Shown here: positions 1 through 5,730 of the stretch, piece by piece | Position numbering within the stretch: the stretch's first letter is position 1 | Layout of the letters: every line of letters begins with the position of its first letter | Assembly (NCBI GenBank): GCA_007130345.1 | Contig: SLSP01000540.1 | Coordinates: 1 to 6,449 of the forward strand | Reading direction: 5' to 3' | Length of the DNA stretch: 6,449 nt | Source: Thermoflexales bacterium | Lineage (GTDB): Bacteria > Chloroflexota > Anaerolineae > B4-G1 > SLSP01 | The notes under the pieces: generated by a model | The model's input: the letters and a program-made list of their open reading frames with translations, nothing else | The model's database searches: none | Told to the model about the DNA's origin: nothing | Position numbers and translations under genes: made by a program

Positions 1-1
1 C

Positions 2-241
2 GTCTACATTCACATTAACCCAATCAAGCACGGACGGGCCACTGCGCCAGAAGAATGGGAGCTTTCCAATTATCTGGAATGGCTGAACCTGCGCCCCGGC
101 ACGTTGGTGGATCGAGAGTTTATCCAAGAACACTTCGGCACGCCGGAAGCGTATCGGGCGTTGGTGTTGCGAGCGCTTTCCCAGACTTCCGAAGTCTCTA
201 AGACTTCGGAAGTCTGGAAGGAAGTCTGGGACGAGGATTAG
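2..241 (+). CDS. REP-associated Y1 transposase (RAYT-like), C-terminal part only
   Basis: The reading frame is open from base 2 to the TAG at 239-241, and the 5' part lies outside the window. The visible 79 residues begin VYIHINPIKHG, which matches the segment around the catalytic tyrosine of Y1/HUH (IS200-like, RAYT) transposases (usual form YIHxNPxxxG), so Tyr3 of the fragment is the likely nucleophile. The following EEWELSNYLEWL corresponds to the usual 'W-SSY' helix, and LVDREFIQEHFGTPEAYRALV to the C-terminal extension of one RAYT subgroup. In the family, these enzymes cut single-stranded DNA at REP hairpins through a 5'-phosphotyrosine bond. The HUH histidines cannot be checked here. 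The last ~20 codons are encoded by a palindromic repeat (178-217) plus part of another arm, so the protein tail QTSEVSKTSEVWKEVWDED is probably repeat-derived. The stop is 5 nt before the helicase start, implying co-transcription. Family call fairly sure; activity unknown. Confidence 0.75.
   Translation, partial: VYIHINPIKHGRATAPEEWELSNYLEWLNLRPGTLVDREFIQEHFGTPEAYRALVLRALSQTSEVSKTSEVWKEVWDED
178..217. repeat. REP-like palindromic repeat, copy 1
   Basis: Perfect inverted repeat: left arm 181-197 (CCAGACTTCCGAAGTCT), 3-nt loop CTA, right arm 201-217, giving a 17-bp stem. Bases 178-217 are identical to 3627-3666 (40/40). A further partial arm, GGAAGTCTGGGA at 220-231, is the reverse complement of 179-190, so an alternative foldback is possible. 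The size, the hairpin form and the location at the 3' end of a RAYT gene fit a REP element, the usual target of RAYT enzymes. It lies wholly inside the coding sequence and is read as QTSEVSKTSEVW. Confidence 0.85.
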
Positions 242-246
242 CCGCC

Positions 247-3200
247 ATGCACAATTTCATCACCAACGCGGCGGGCGCGCAGACGCTCAAGACCCGGCTG
301 GAGGCGCTCATCCGCCACAGCGAGACGCTCAAATTCCTGGTGGGCTTCTTCTACTTCTCCGGCTGGCGCGAGCTATACCACGCGCTCCGGGCGCGCGACG
401 ACCTGACGCTCTACATCCTGGTGGGCTTGGAAGCCGACGCGCGCCTGGGCCGCGTCATCGAAATCGCCGACGCGCGGGCCGCCACGCGCTCCCAGGCGGA
501 GTTGGCGGGGCAGTTCTTCGCCTCGCTGCGCGCCGCGCTCAACGACGCGCATCTCGATACCGCCGAGTTTCACGAACAAGCGGCCTTCTTCCTGGACATG
601 CTGGACGCCGGGCGGCTCCACATCCGCAAAACGCTTGATCCCAACCACGCCAAGCTCTACCTCTTCGCCCTGGACGCGGCTGCGCGCGAACTCACCAACA
701 CGCCGGGGCGCTTCATCACCGGATCGAGCAACCTCACCCGCGCCGGGCTGCTCGGCCAACAGGAGTTCAACGTCGAGATCGGCGATTACGGTTGGGAGGA
801 TGCCGCCGCCTACTTCGACGCGCTGTGGGCCAGCGCGGTGCCCATCAGCGAGTACGCGCCCTACCGCGAGACCGTGCGGCGCATCATCCGCCGCGAGACC
901 CAGATAGCGGAAATCACGCCCTTCGAGGCGTATGCCCTGATCCTCAAGACCTACCTGGATTTGATGGCGCAGAAGGACATCGCGCCCACTGTCCGGCAGA
1001 TGATGGAAGATCGTGGCTACACGGCCTACCGCTATCAACTCGACGCGGTGCAACAAGCCTTGAGCGTCATCGCCGGCTACGGGGGCATCATCCTGGCCGA
1101 CGTGGTGGGCCTGGGGAAATCCGTCATCGCCAGCCTGTTGGCGCGGCAACTCGGCGGACGCGGCCTCGTGATCTGCCCGCCCGCGCTGATGGGCGACGCC
1201 CAAACGCGCGACGCCGGCTGGCAGCAATACCTGAGCGACTTCGGCCTCTACGATTGGGACGTTTACTCGGTGGGCGCGCTGGATAAGGTGCAGACCTATC
1301 TGGCAAACTACGGCGATGATGTACAGACCATCATCGTGGATGAGGCGCACCGCTTCCGCAACGAGGACACGGCGGCCTATGAGGCCCTCAGCCAGATTTG
1401 CGCCAACCGCACCGTGATTCTGCTCACGGCCACGCCGTTCAACAACACTCCCGCCGACATCTTCGCGCTGCTCAAGCTCTTCATCCCGCCGGGCAAATCC
1501 ACGCTCACGCTGGATGATGACCTGGCGGCGCGCTTCCGCAGCTACCACGCCGAATTCCGGCGCATCTCCTACATCCTGCGCTATCACGACGCGACCGGCG
1601 AGCCGCAGGCCCGCGCAGAGCAGTATTACGCAGACCTCTTCGAGGCCGCGCCGCCCATTGACGTGGCACGCGTGCGCCGCCGGGCGCGGCACCTGGCCGA
1701 TGAGATCCGCGCCGTCATCGAGCCGGTGGTCATCCGCCGCAACCGCCTCGACCTCCAGCGCGATCCGCTCTACGCGCAAGAAGTCACGCAGCTTTCGGAG
1801 GTGGCCGACCCGCGCGAATTGTTCTTCGCGCTCTCGGCGGCGCAGTCCGCGTTCTACGATCAGGTCATCCACGACTACTTCGGCGAAGCGGGCCAGTTCC
1901 GGGGCGCGATCTATCAACCGTTTGTGTACGAAAACCGCCGGGATTTGGAGGAATTGGACGCGGAGGGAAACCGCACCTATCAACAACAGCGCAACCTATA
2001 CAATTTTATGCGCCGCCTACTCGTCAAACGCTTCGAAAGCTCCTTCGGCGCCTTCGTGCAGAGCATCGCCAACTTCATCCGCGTCCACGAGCGCGTGCTG
2101 GCCTTCATCGAGAACAGCGGCGGGCGCTACGTCCTCGACCGGGCCTTGATTGAGAAAGTCTACGCCGCCGACCCGGAGGAGATCGAGGCCGCGCTGACCG
2201 ACTTCGCCCAAAGCCTGGCGGAAAAAGCGCAGCCCAATCCCCGCCACGACCGCATCTATCACGTAGACGCTTTCGACGAGCGCGCGGGCTTCCTACGCGA
2301 CATCCAGGCCGACTTGGCCCTGCTCCGGCAGATTGCGGCGCGCGTGCAGGCCCTCGATCTGGTGGAGCGCGATCCCAAAGTCGCCCGGCTGGTAGACGCG
2401 GCCCGCGACATCCTGGCGCTGCCGCCGCAGCTCGGCGAGCCGCGCCGCAAGCTCGTCATCTTCAGCGAGTACGTGGACACAGTGCGGGCCATCGCGCCGG
2501 CGTTGGAAGCGACCTTCCCTGGGCGCGTCCTGGTGTGTCCGGGGACCTTGACGCCTACTCTATCCCAGGCCATCCTCACGAATTTCGATGCCAGCGTGGA
2601 ACCGGCCCAACAACGCGACGACTTCGACATCCTGCTCACCAGCGACAAGCTCTCAGAGAGCGTCAACCTGAACCGCGCCGGGGCCATCATCAACTACGAC
2701 ATCCCCTGGAACCCCACCCGCGTCATTCAGCGCGTGGGGCGCATCAACCGGATTGGGCGCAAGGTATTCGAGACCCTCGTCACCTACAACTTCTTCCCCA
2801 CCGAGCAGGGCGCGGACGTGGTGCATAGCCGCGAGATCGCCGCGCAGAAGCTGTTCCTCATCCACAACACCCTGGGCGAAGATGCGAAAATCCTCGCGGC
2901 AGACGAATCACCTTCCCCGGCGGCGCTCTTCCAGCGCGTCAACCGCCATCCCGATGAGGAAGAGGCGGAGAGCCTGCTGACCACCCTCCGCCGCCAATTC
3001 TTCGCCTTGCAGGCGGCGCATCCCGAACTGGTTGCGCGGCTGGCGGATTTCCCGCCCCGGGTCAAGACGGCCAAGCCCTTCACAACAGATGAACTCCTGG
3101 TTTTCCGGCACAAGGGATTGCAGATCTTCGTCCATCTGGCCGCCGACGTCCACACAACCCCGCCCGACATTCACGCGCTCACCCTGCTCGAAGGGCTGCC

Positions 3201-3675
3201 GCATGTCGCCTGTGAGCCGGACACGCCGCGCCTGCCGCTGAGTGCGCACTTCTGGCCGACCTACGAGGCGATCAAGCAATATCGGGAACACCTCCCTATG
3301 CCCAAGAGCGACATCGCGCTGGAAACCAGAGCCGAGAACAACCTACGCAGCGCGTTGAGCCATCACGCCGCCGCGTTAGCCGCCGACGCGACCTTCATCC
3401 GCACCCTCCTGCGCGACATGAAAGCGTACCAGACCCTCTCCAAGTACACCTTGCGCCGCCTGACCGTAGTAGAAATGCACGAAAAGGCATCGCCCAAAGA
3501 CATCGCGCGCTTCCGGCGCGAAATCGCCGCCCTCCGCACCGCCCTCGGCGCAGACTACCTGGAGCGGATTGAACAACGCTTGCAAGCCTTTCACAGTGAG
3601 ATTATTATTGCGGTAGAGAACCAGACTTCCCAGACTTCCGAAGTCTCTAAGACTTCGGAAGTCTGGGCGTCATGA
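247..3675 (+). CDS. PLD-nuclease / SNF2-type helicase fusion protein
   Basis: A 1142-aa protein, presumably cytosolic and acting on DNA. Residues 1-200 form an N-terminal phospholipase-D-like domain of the kind found fused to Snf2-like helicases: FITN at 4-7, FLVGFFYFSGW at 30-40, the HxK pair H134/K136, and GSSN at 159-162. A superfamily-2 helicase core follows: Walker A GLGKS (288-292, K291), DEAH (365-368), TATP (394-397), motif IV region LVIFSEY (736-742), motif V region SESVNLNRA (803-811) and motif VI QRVGRINRIGR (828-838), close to RapA/HepA-type translocases. Residues ~850-1125 are unassigned. The acidic partner of the HKD motif is not at canonical spacing (D143 is 7 residues after K136), so nuclease activity is uncertain. 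The last 17 residues come from the 3621-3667 repeat. The start at 247 is supported by GAGGA at 233-237 and by family-like residues directly after the Met. It is coupled to the upstream transposase gene. Helicase-nuclease fusions often belong to defence or restriction systems; that role is inferred. No methylase is visible here. Confidence 0.93.
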   Translation: MHNFITNAAGAQTLKTRLEALIRHSETLKFLVGFFYFSGWRELYHALRARDDLTLYILVGLEADARLGRVIEIADARAATRSQAELAGQFFASLRAALNDAHLDTAEFHEQAAFFLDMLDAGRLHIRKTLDPNHAKLYLFALDAAARELTNTPGRFITGSSNLTRAGLLGQQEFNVEIGDYGWEDAAAYFDALWASAVPISEYAPYRETVRRIIRRETQIAEITPFEAYALILKTYLDLMAQKDIAPTVRQMMEDRGYTAYRYQLDAVQQALSVIAGYGGIILADVVGLGKSVIASLLARQLGGRGLVICPPALMGDAQTRDAGWQQYLSDFGLYDWDVYSVGALDKVQTYLANYGDDVQTIIVDEAHRFRNEDTAAYEALSQICANRTVILLTATPFNNTPADIFALLKLFIPPGKSTLTLDDDLAARFRSYHAEFRRISYILRYHDATGEPQARAEQYYADLFEAAPPIDVARVRRRARHLADEIRAVIEPVVIRRNRLDLQRDPLYAQEVTQLSEVADPRELFFALSAAQSAFYDQVIHDYFGEAGQFRGAIYQPFVYENRRDLEELDAEGNRTYQQQRNLYNFMRRLLVKRFESSFGAFVQSIANFIRVHERVLAFIENSGGRYVLDRALIEKVYAADPEEIEAALTDFAQSLAEKAQPNPRHDRIYHVDAFDERAGFLRDIQADLALLRQIAARVQALDLVERDPKVARLVDAARDILALPPQLGEPRRKLVIFSEYVDTVRAIAPALEATFPGRVLVCPGTLTPTLSQAILTNFDASVEPAQQRDDFDILLTSDKLSESVNLNRAGAIINYDIPWNPTRVIQRVGRINRIGRKVFETLVTYNFFPTEQGADVVHSREIAAQKLFLIHNTLGEDAKILAADESPSPAALFQRVNRHPDEEEAESLLTTLRRQFFALQAAHPELVARLADFPPRVKTAKPFTTDELLVFRHKGLQIFVHLAADVHTTPPDIHALTLLEGLPHVACEPDTPRLPLSAHFWPTYEAIKQYREHLPMPKSDIALETRAENNLRSALSHHAAALAADATFIRTLLRDMKAYQTLSKYTLRRLTVVEMHEKASPKDIARFRREIAALRTALGADYLERIEQRLQAFHSEIIIAVENQTSQTSEVSKTSEVWAS
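3621..3667. repeat. REP-like palindromic repeat, copy 2, with extra half-arm
   Basis: Perfect inverted repeat: left arm 3629-3646, loop CTA (3647-3649), right arm 3650-3667, giving an 18-bp stem (one pair longer than copy 1). Bases 3627-3666 equal 178-217 exactly. An additional direct half-arm, CCAGACTTCC at 3621-3630, precedes it, suggesting stepwise growth or a nested insertion. The element occupies the last codons of the helicase gene in the same codon phase as copy 1, and the TGA stop follows at 3673-3675. It could also form a hairpin in the mRNA 3' end, but there is no following U-run, so I do not call it a terminator. Confidence 0.87.
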
Positions 3676-3786
3676 TGAGCCAATTCGCGTATCAGTGATA
3701 CGACAATTCAGGCGAGGCGTAAACGTCATGCTCATCAGTGCGCCGGATTCGTGCATTCGTGACCTATTCGCAGACGGCTAACGCAA
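3676..3786. other. Intergenic spacer with small inverted and tandem motifs
   Basis: No gene is seen here. The spacer holds a 7-bp inverted repeat with a 1-nt centre (CGTATCA-G-TGATACG, 3688-3702). This is enclosed by a wider pair of arms, TGATGAGC (3673-3680, starting at the helicase stop codon) and GCTCATCA (3730-3737), which could fold the 3' end of the helicase mRNA. A short degenerate tandem follows: ATTCGTG at 3747-3753 and 3755-3761, then ATTCGC at 3766-3771. None is followed by a T-run, so a rho-independent terminator for the helicase is not supported. Confidence 0.5.
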
Positions 3787-3809
3787 AATCGGCCCAGGAG
3801 GGGCCGATT
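3787..3809 (-). terminator. Intrinsic terminator of the UPF0175 gene
   Basis: A perfect 9-bp stem, AATCGGCCC (3787-3795) with GGGCCGATT (3801-3809), and a 5-nt loop. Read on the minus strand the stem ends in a short T-run (CCGATTTTGCG), and it lies 38 nt after the stop of the minus-strand gene, so it terminates that gene. On the plus strand it is followed by GAAAAAAA, not T's, so it does not suit the helicase gene. Confidence 0.75.
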
Positions 3810-3847
3810 GAAAAAAACCGCTATTTAACAAAGCCATTGGTGGACGT

Positions 3848-4102
3848 TTACCCAACGCACAACTCCCGCCGCACGTCCTCCTCCGTAAGCTGCGAGATGG
3901 GGATGTCATAATCGCTGCACGCATCGAGGAACATCACGCGCGGCAGCCCGGCCATCTCGGCAGCAGCGCCGGAGGAGAGCTTGCCAAGGCGGAATAGCAT
4001 CAGGGCGGCGTAGAGCCGCAGGTCGCGGCCTAGCTCCTCCCGCGTCCGGTTGAGATTCTCGCGGACTTCGATGGGGATTTGGGTGGTCAGTGTTTCTTCC
4101 AT
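3848..4102 (-). CDS. UPF0175 family small protein, antitoxin-like
   Basis: An 84-aa protein. Its middle, LRLYAALMLFRLGKLSSGAAAEMAGLPRVMFLD (residues 28-60, written here only to name the block), is the UPF0175 signature: a helix, then G-K-L-S-x-G-x-A-A-E-x-A-G (40-52) and an aromatic F-L helix, resembling a helix-turn-helix. The N-terminus TTQIPIEVRENL and the end ISQLTEEDVRREL also fit. In the family these proteins commonly act as antitoxins beside PIN-domain (DUF3368-type) RNases or as small DNA-binding regulators. Here the gene stands alone: an extended -10 promoter lies just upstream, a terminator lies 38 nt downstream, and no PIN gene is visible on either side. It may be an orphan remnant or act in trans. 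The start has AAGG and AGG 8-15 nt upstream. Family assignment is firm, function inferred. Confidence 0.88.
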   Translation of the reverse strand: MEETLTTQIPIEVRENLNRTREELGRDLRLYAALMLFRLGKLSSGAAAEMAGLPRVMFLDACSDYDIPISQLTEEDVRRELCVG

Positions 4103-4134
4103 AAATGTACCTGCCTTTGCCTTTGGTTTCTATC

Positions 4135-4143
4135 ATTATAACA
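4135..4143 (-). promoter_or_regulatory. Extended -10 promoter for the UPF0175 gene
   Basis: On the minus strand the sequence reads TGTTATAAT, a perfect TATAAT box with the TGn extension. It sits about 33 nt upstream of the ATG, giving a predicted leader of about 26 nt. I see no good -35 hexamer at 16-18 bp, which is normal for extended -10 promoters. Confidence 0.65.
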
Positions 4144-4205
4144 TAGGAAGTGTTTCGCAGATCAGCCAGCCGACATACAAAATCTTACAACTTTCAGCCT
4201 TTAAC

Positions 4206-4315
4206 TTACAACCCAAAAAGGAGACACCCTATGCCTTTCCAACCCGTAGATACCCAAGTTGACTTTATCGCCCAGGAGCACGCGCTCCTCACAACACACG
4301 CTCCAAGCCCACGTC
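4206..4315 (+). repeat. 110-bp direct repeat, copy A
   Basis: Bases 4206-4315 align without gaps to 5621-5730 (offset 1415) with 107/110 identities; the mismatches are at 4282, 4296 and 4311. The unit contains a strong ribosome binding site (AAGGAG, 4218-4223), an ATG at 4231 and about 28 codons of a short ORF. Homology ends abruptly at CGTC; copy B continues into a GC hairpin that copy A lacks. Together with copy B it brackets the 28-codon ORF and the two-gene cassette (4316-5620). It is not a known IS end that I recognise. Confidence 0.9.
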
Positions 4316-4320
4316 TTTGA
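4231..4320 (+). pseudogene. Short ORF, possible truncated ileS 5' end (copy A)
   Basis: A 29-codon ORF beginning MPFQPVDTQVDFIAQEHALL and ending TTHAPSPRL before TGA at 4318-4320. AAGGAG lies 7 nt before the ATG, so it can be translated. The first 20 residues resemble the N-terminus of isoleucyl-tRNA synthetases (pattern F-x-P-V-x-x-x-V-x-F-x-x-x-E-x-x-L-L); the following TTH sits where that enzyme normally has a conserved F-W, so it would be a captured and broken ileS start. Alternative: the M-x-F-x-P-V-D start also resembles the beginning of the transposase at 5761 (16 of the first 21 bases match), so it may be a decayed copy of a transposase start, or a genuine leader peptide. Origin uncertain. 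Confidence 0.4.
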
Positions 4321-4380
4321 ATAGGGAGCGCAGCGTTTTGTATTAGCTCAATGGGTCATGATTAAAGTTGTGGAGGCACG

Positions 4381-4467
4381 ATGCGAAAACGGGTTGTCTC
4401 AATTTTGCTACTTGGAATGGGTGCTGACGTAGGTTTTATGAGTTATCAGGAGTATTTGCGAAATTAA
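4381..4467 (+). CDS. 28-aa small ORF with hydrophobic N-terminus
   Basis: ATG at 4381 is preceded by GGAGG at 4372-4376 (4-nt gap) and the ORF ends at TAA 4465-4467. The peptide MRKRVVSILLLGMGADVGF... starts with three basic residues followed by a hydrophobic run (V5-L11), like a signal peptide or a very small membrane protein. It ends 18 nt before the start of the 271-aa gene, on the same strand, so it could be a leader peptide, a third component of that operon, or the stump of a deleted exported protein. No family is recognised. The good ribosome binding site is the main evidence. Confidence 0.4.
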   Translation: MRKRVVSILLLGMGADVGFMSYQEYLRN

Positions 4468-4485
4468 GCACAGGAGTCCAAAGTC

Positions 4486-5301
4486 ATGCCGGAAATCATA
4501 TTTCCCAGAGATTTTACCGAAGCAGAAAGGGTTTTCGCGCTGGATTACCTCGAAAATATCGGGGCAACAGCAGATTGGCCGCGACTTATTCGCACTTTCA
4601 ACCGTTTGCGAGAAGCTGTGGTAGTAGTTCCTGGACAGTCCCGCCGCACTTTTGCCAGCATTTACACGCACTTGATTGACGCTCATTTGATGCCGCCTTT
4701 TGTCGAGGCGCTCTACAAATTGAATGAACCAGGAGAAGCCGTGAAATTATGGGCGAGCGGAGCACGACAGATAGCGACCCTCTTACGCAAAGCACAATTA
4801 TATGCTCCCGGTCACCCCGCGACTCGGCTGTTACTGGCTTATTGTCTCTATTGGTGGGAAGCGACCGCCAAAGGTTATACGTTTGAAGTGGAGATATTTC
4901 GCGATCTCGAATGCGCTGGAATTAATTTTGTGGCGCACGATATACGGCAGCAAGCGCAACGATTGACGGTTTACGACCTGCAAATATCGCGTTTCTTGGG
5001 CGACATCAAAACCTCGACCTATTTTCTGACTTTGATCAACAAAGCGCTAATTTGTGATTTCTATATCACACGCCTCTGGTTCTCTGAAACACGGAGCCGT
5101 ACTTTGGTTGTATTCCTGAAAGCGTTGATGTGGGATGAGATTGATGGCGATACGTTGCTTGTCGCCTGGCAGGAATTGGAAGCTCATCCCGCACAGCCCG
5201 TGCGCGTCACACTTGGCAGCGGCGAATTGATCGTTGCCGATTATGAGCTATGGAAAGACAAAATGCGCGTTTATCAGACTCGCCAGGAGGGAAAACTATG
5301 A
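4486..5301 (+). CDS. Hypothetical protein, possible PD-(D/E)XK nuclease fold
   Basis: A 271-aa soluble protein that I cannot place in a named family. The start is supported by AGGAG at 4472-4476, 9 nt before the ATG. Residues 1-125 look helical (for example TEAERVFALDYLENIG at 11-26 and the Trp-rich YCLYWWEA at 119-126). Residues 129-180 carry a pattern seen in restriction-endonuclease-like folds: a helix with acidic residues (FEVEIFRDLECAGI, E134/E136), INFVAHD, then VYDLQ with D164 and LGDIKTS with D173-I-K175, which would supply the D and (D/E)XK catalytic residues. This is a pattern reading, not a proven assignment. The stop overlaps the next start as ATGA, so the two proteins are translated together and are probably partners. 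Its G+C is visibly lower than that of the helicase gene, and the pair sits between 110-bp direct repeats, consistent with acquisition as a cassette. Coding status is firm; function unknown. Confidence 0.85.
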   Translation: MPEIIFPRDFTEAERVFALDYLENIGATADWPRLIRTFNRLREAVVVVPGQSRRTFASIYTHLIDAHLMPPFVEALYKLNEPGEAVKLWASGARQIATLLRKAQLYAPGHPATRLLLAYCLYWWEATAKGYTFEVEIFRDLECAGINFVAHDIRQQAQRLTVYDLQISRFLGDIKTSTYFLTLINKALICDFYITRLWFSETRSRTLVVFLKALMWDEIDGDTLLVAWQELEAHPAQPVRVTLGSGELIVADYELWKDKMRVYQTRQEGKL

Positions 5302-5603
5302 AGCAGCCACGAACCATTGAAACACTTTCAACAGATGAATTTGAACACGTCATCGATCAGTTTATCGAAAAAGCGTCCGCCTGGGATGACGGACTGCCTG
5401 CGGCTACTTTCTTTGCGGCCTGGGATGAATTAGCAGGAGACAGTCCACCGCTAGAGGTACAGGCTATGTTCGTAGGAGACGAATTGATCTTAGAAACAGC
5501 CCCCGAAAGCCCGCTCACAGCGCGCGGCAACCGCATCCGCTTGGAGGATGGGCGAGAGTTGGTGATTCGTTTCCGGCCTTTCGCGTCTACAATGCGGCCA
5601 TAA
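5298..5603 (+). CDS. Hypothetical 101-aa acidic partner protein
   Basis: Start chosen at ATG 5298: AGGAGG at 5285-5290 lies 7 nt upstream and the ATG overlaps the preceding stop (ATGA). A longer frame from 5250 would run inside the upstream gene without a good ribosome binding site. The protein is acidic. Its N-terminal half is helical and rich in D/E (ETLSTDEFEHVIDQFIEKAS at 8-27, DELAG at 43-47); its C-terminal half looks like a small beta sheet (LEVQAMFVGDELILE at 52-66, RIRLEDGRELVIRF at 79-92). No signal peptide or membrane segment is present. No family is recognised. The tight coupling to a larger nuclease-like protein, the small size and the acidity suggest an antitoxin, immunity or regulatory subunit; that is inference only. 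A terminator is not evident downstream. Confidence 0.85.
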   Translation: MKQPRTIETLSTDEFEHVIDQFIEKASAWDDGLPAATFFAAWDELAGDSPPLEVQAMFVGDELILETAPESPLTARGNRIRLEDGRELVIRFRPFASTMRP

Positions 5604-5620
5604 ACCCATCTACGCAAAAA

Positions 5621-5730
5621 TTACAACCCAAAAAGGAGACACCCTATGCCTTTCCAACCCGTAGATACCCAAGTTGACTTTATCGCCCAGGAGCACACGC
5701 TCCTCACAACGCACGCTCCAAGCCCCCGTC
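5621..5730 (+). repeat. 110-bp direct repeat, copy B
   Basis: Gapless match to 4206-4315 (107/110). It begins 17 nt after the stop of the 101-aa gene and ends inside a GC-rich hairpin just upstream of the transposase gene. It contains AAGGAG at 5633-5638 and an ATG at 5646. Because this copy alone continues into an intact hairpin and transposase, it may be the parent of copy A. Confidence 0.9.

Noticed and set aside
178..231. CRISPR or tandem repeat array
   Set aside because: There is one palindrome plus one extra half-arm, with no regular spacers.
373..1986. 537-codon open frame on the minus strand
   Set aside because: It lies antisense inside the helicase gene, whose plus-strand motifs are unmistakable. 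High G+C depletes stop codons, and the minus-strand translation shows no domain and has a skewed composition.
3787..3817. Terminator for the helicase on the plus strand
   Set aside because: The hairpin is followed by an A-run on the plus strand; the T-run is on the minus-strand side, so it serves the UPF0175 gene.
4050..4262. 70-codon plus-strand frame across the UPF0175 start and promoter
   Set aside because: It is antisense to a recognised family gene and its promoter, and it ends inside the direct repeat in another frame; no ribosome binding site.
4337..4365. TTGTAT ... GATTAA as a promoter for the small ORF and gene pair
   Set aside because: Both hexamers are poor matches. The operon must have a promoter, but I cannot locate it from sequence alone.
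4408..4686. 92-codon minus-strand frame over the start of the 271-aa gene
   Set aside because: It overlaps a well-supported plus-strand gene with a good ribosome binding site, and its product shows no recognisable pattern.
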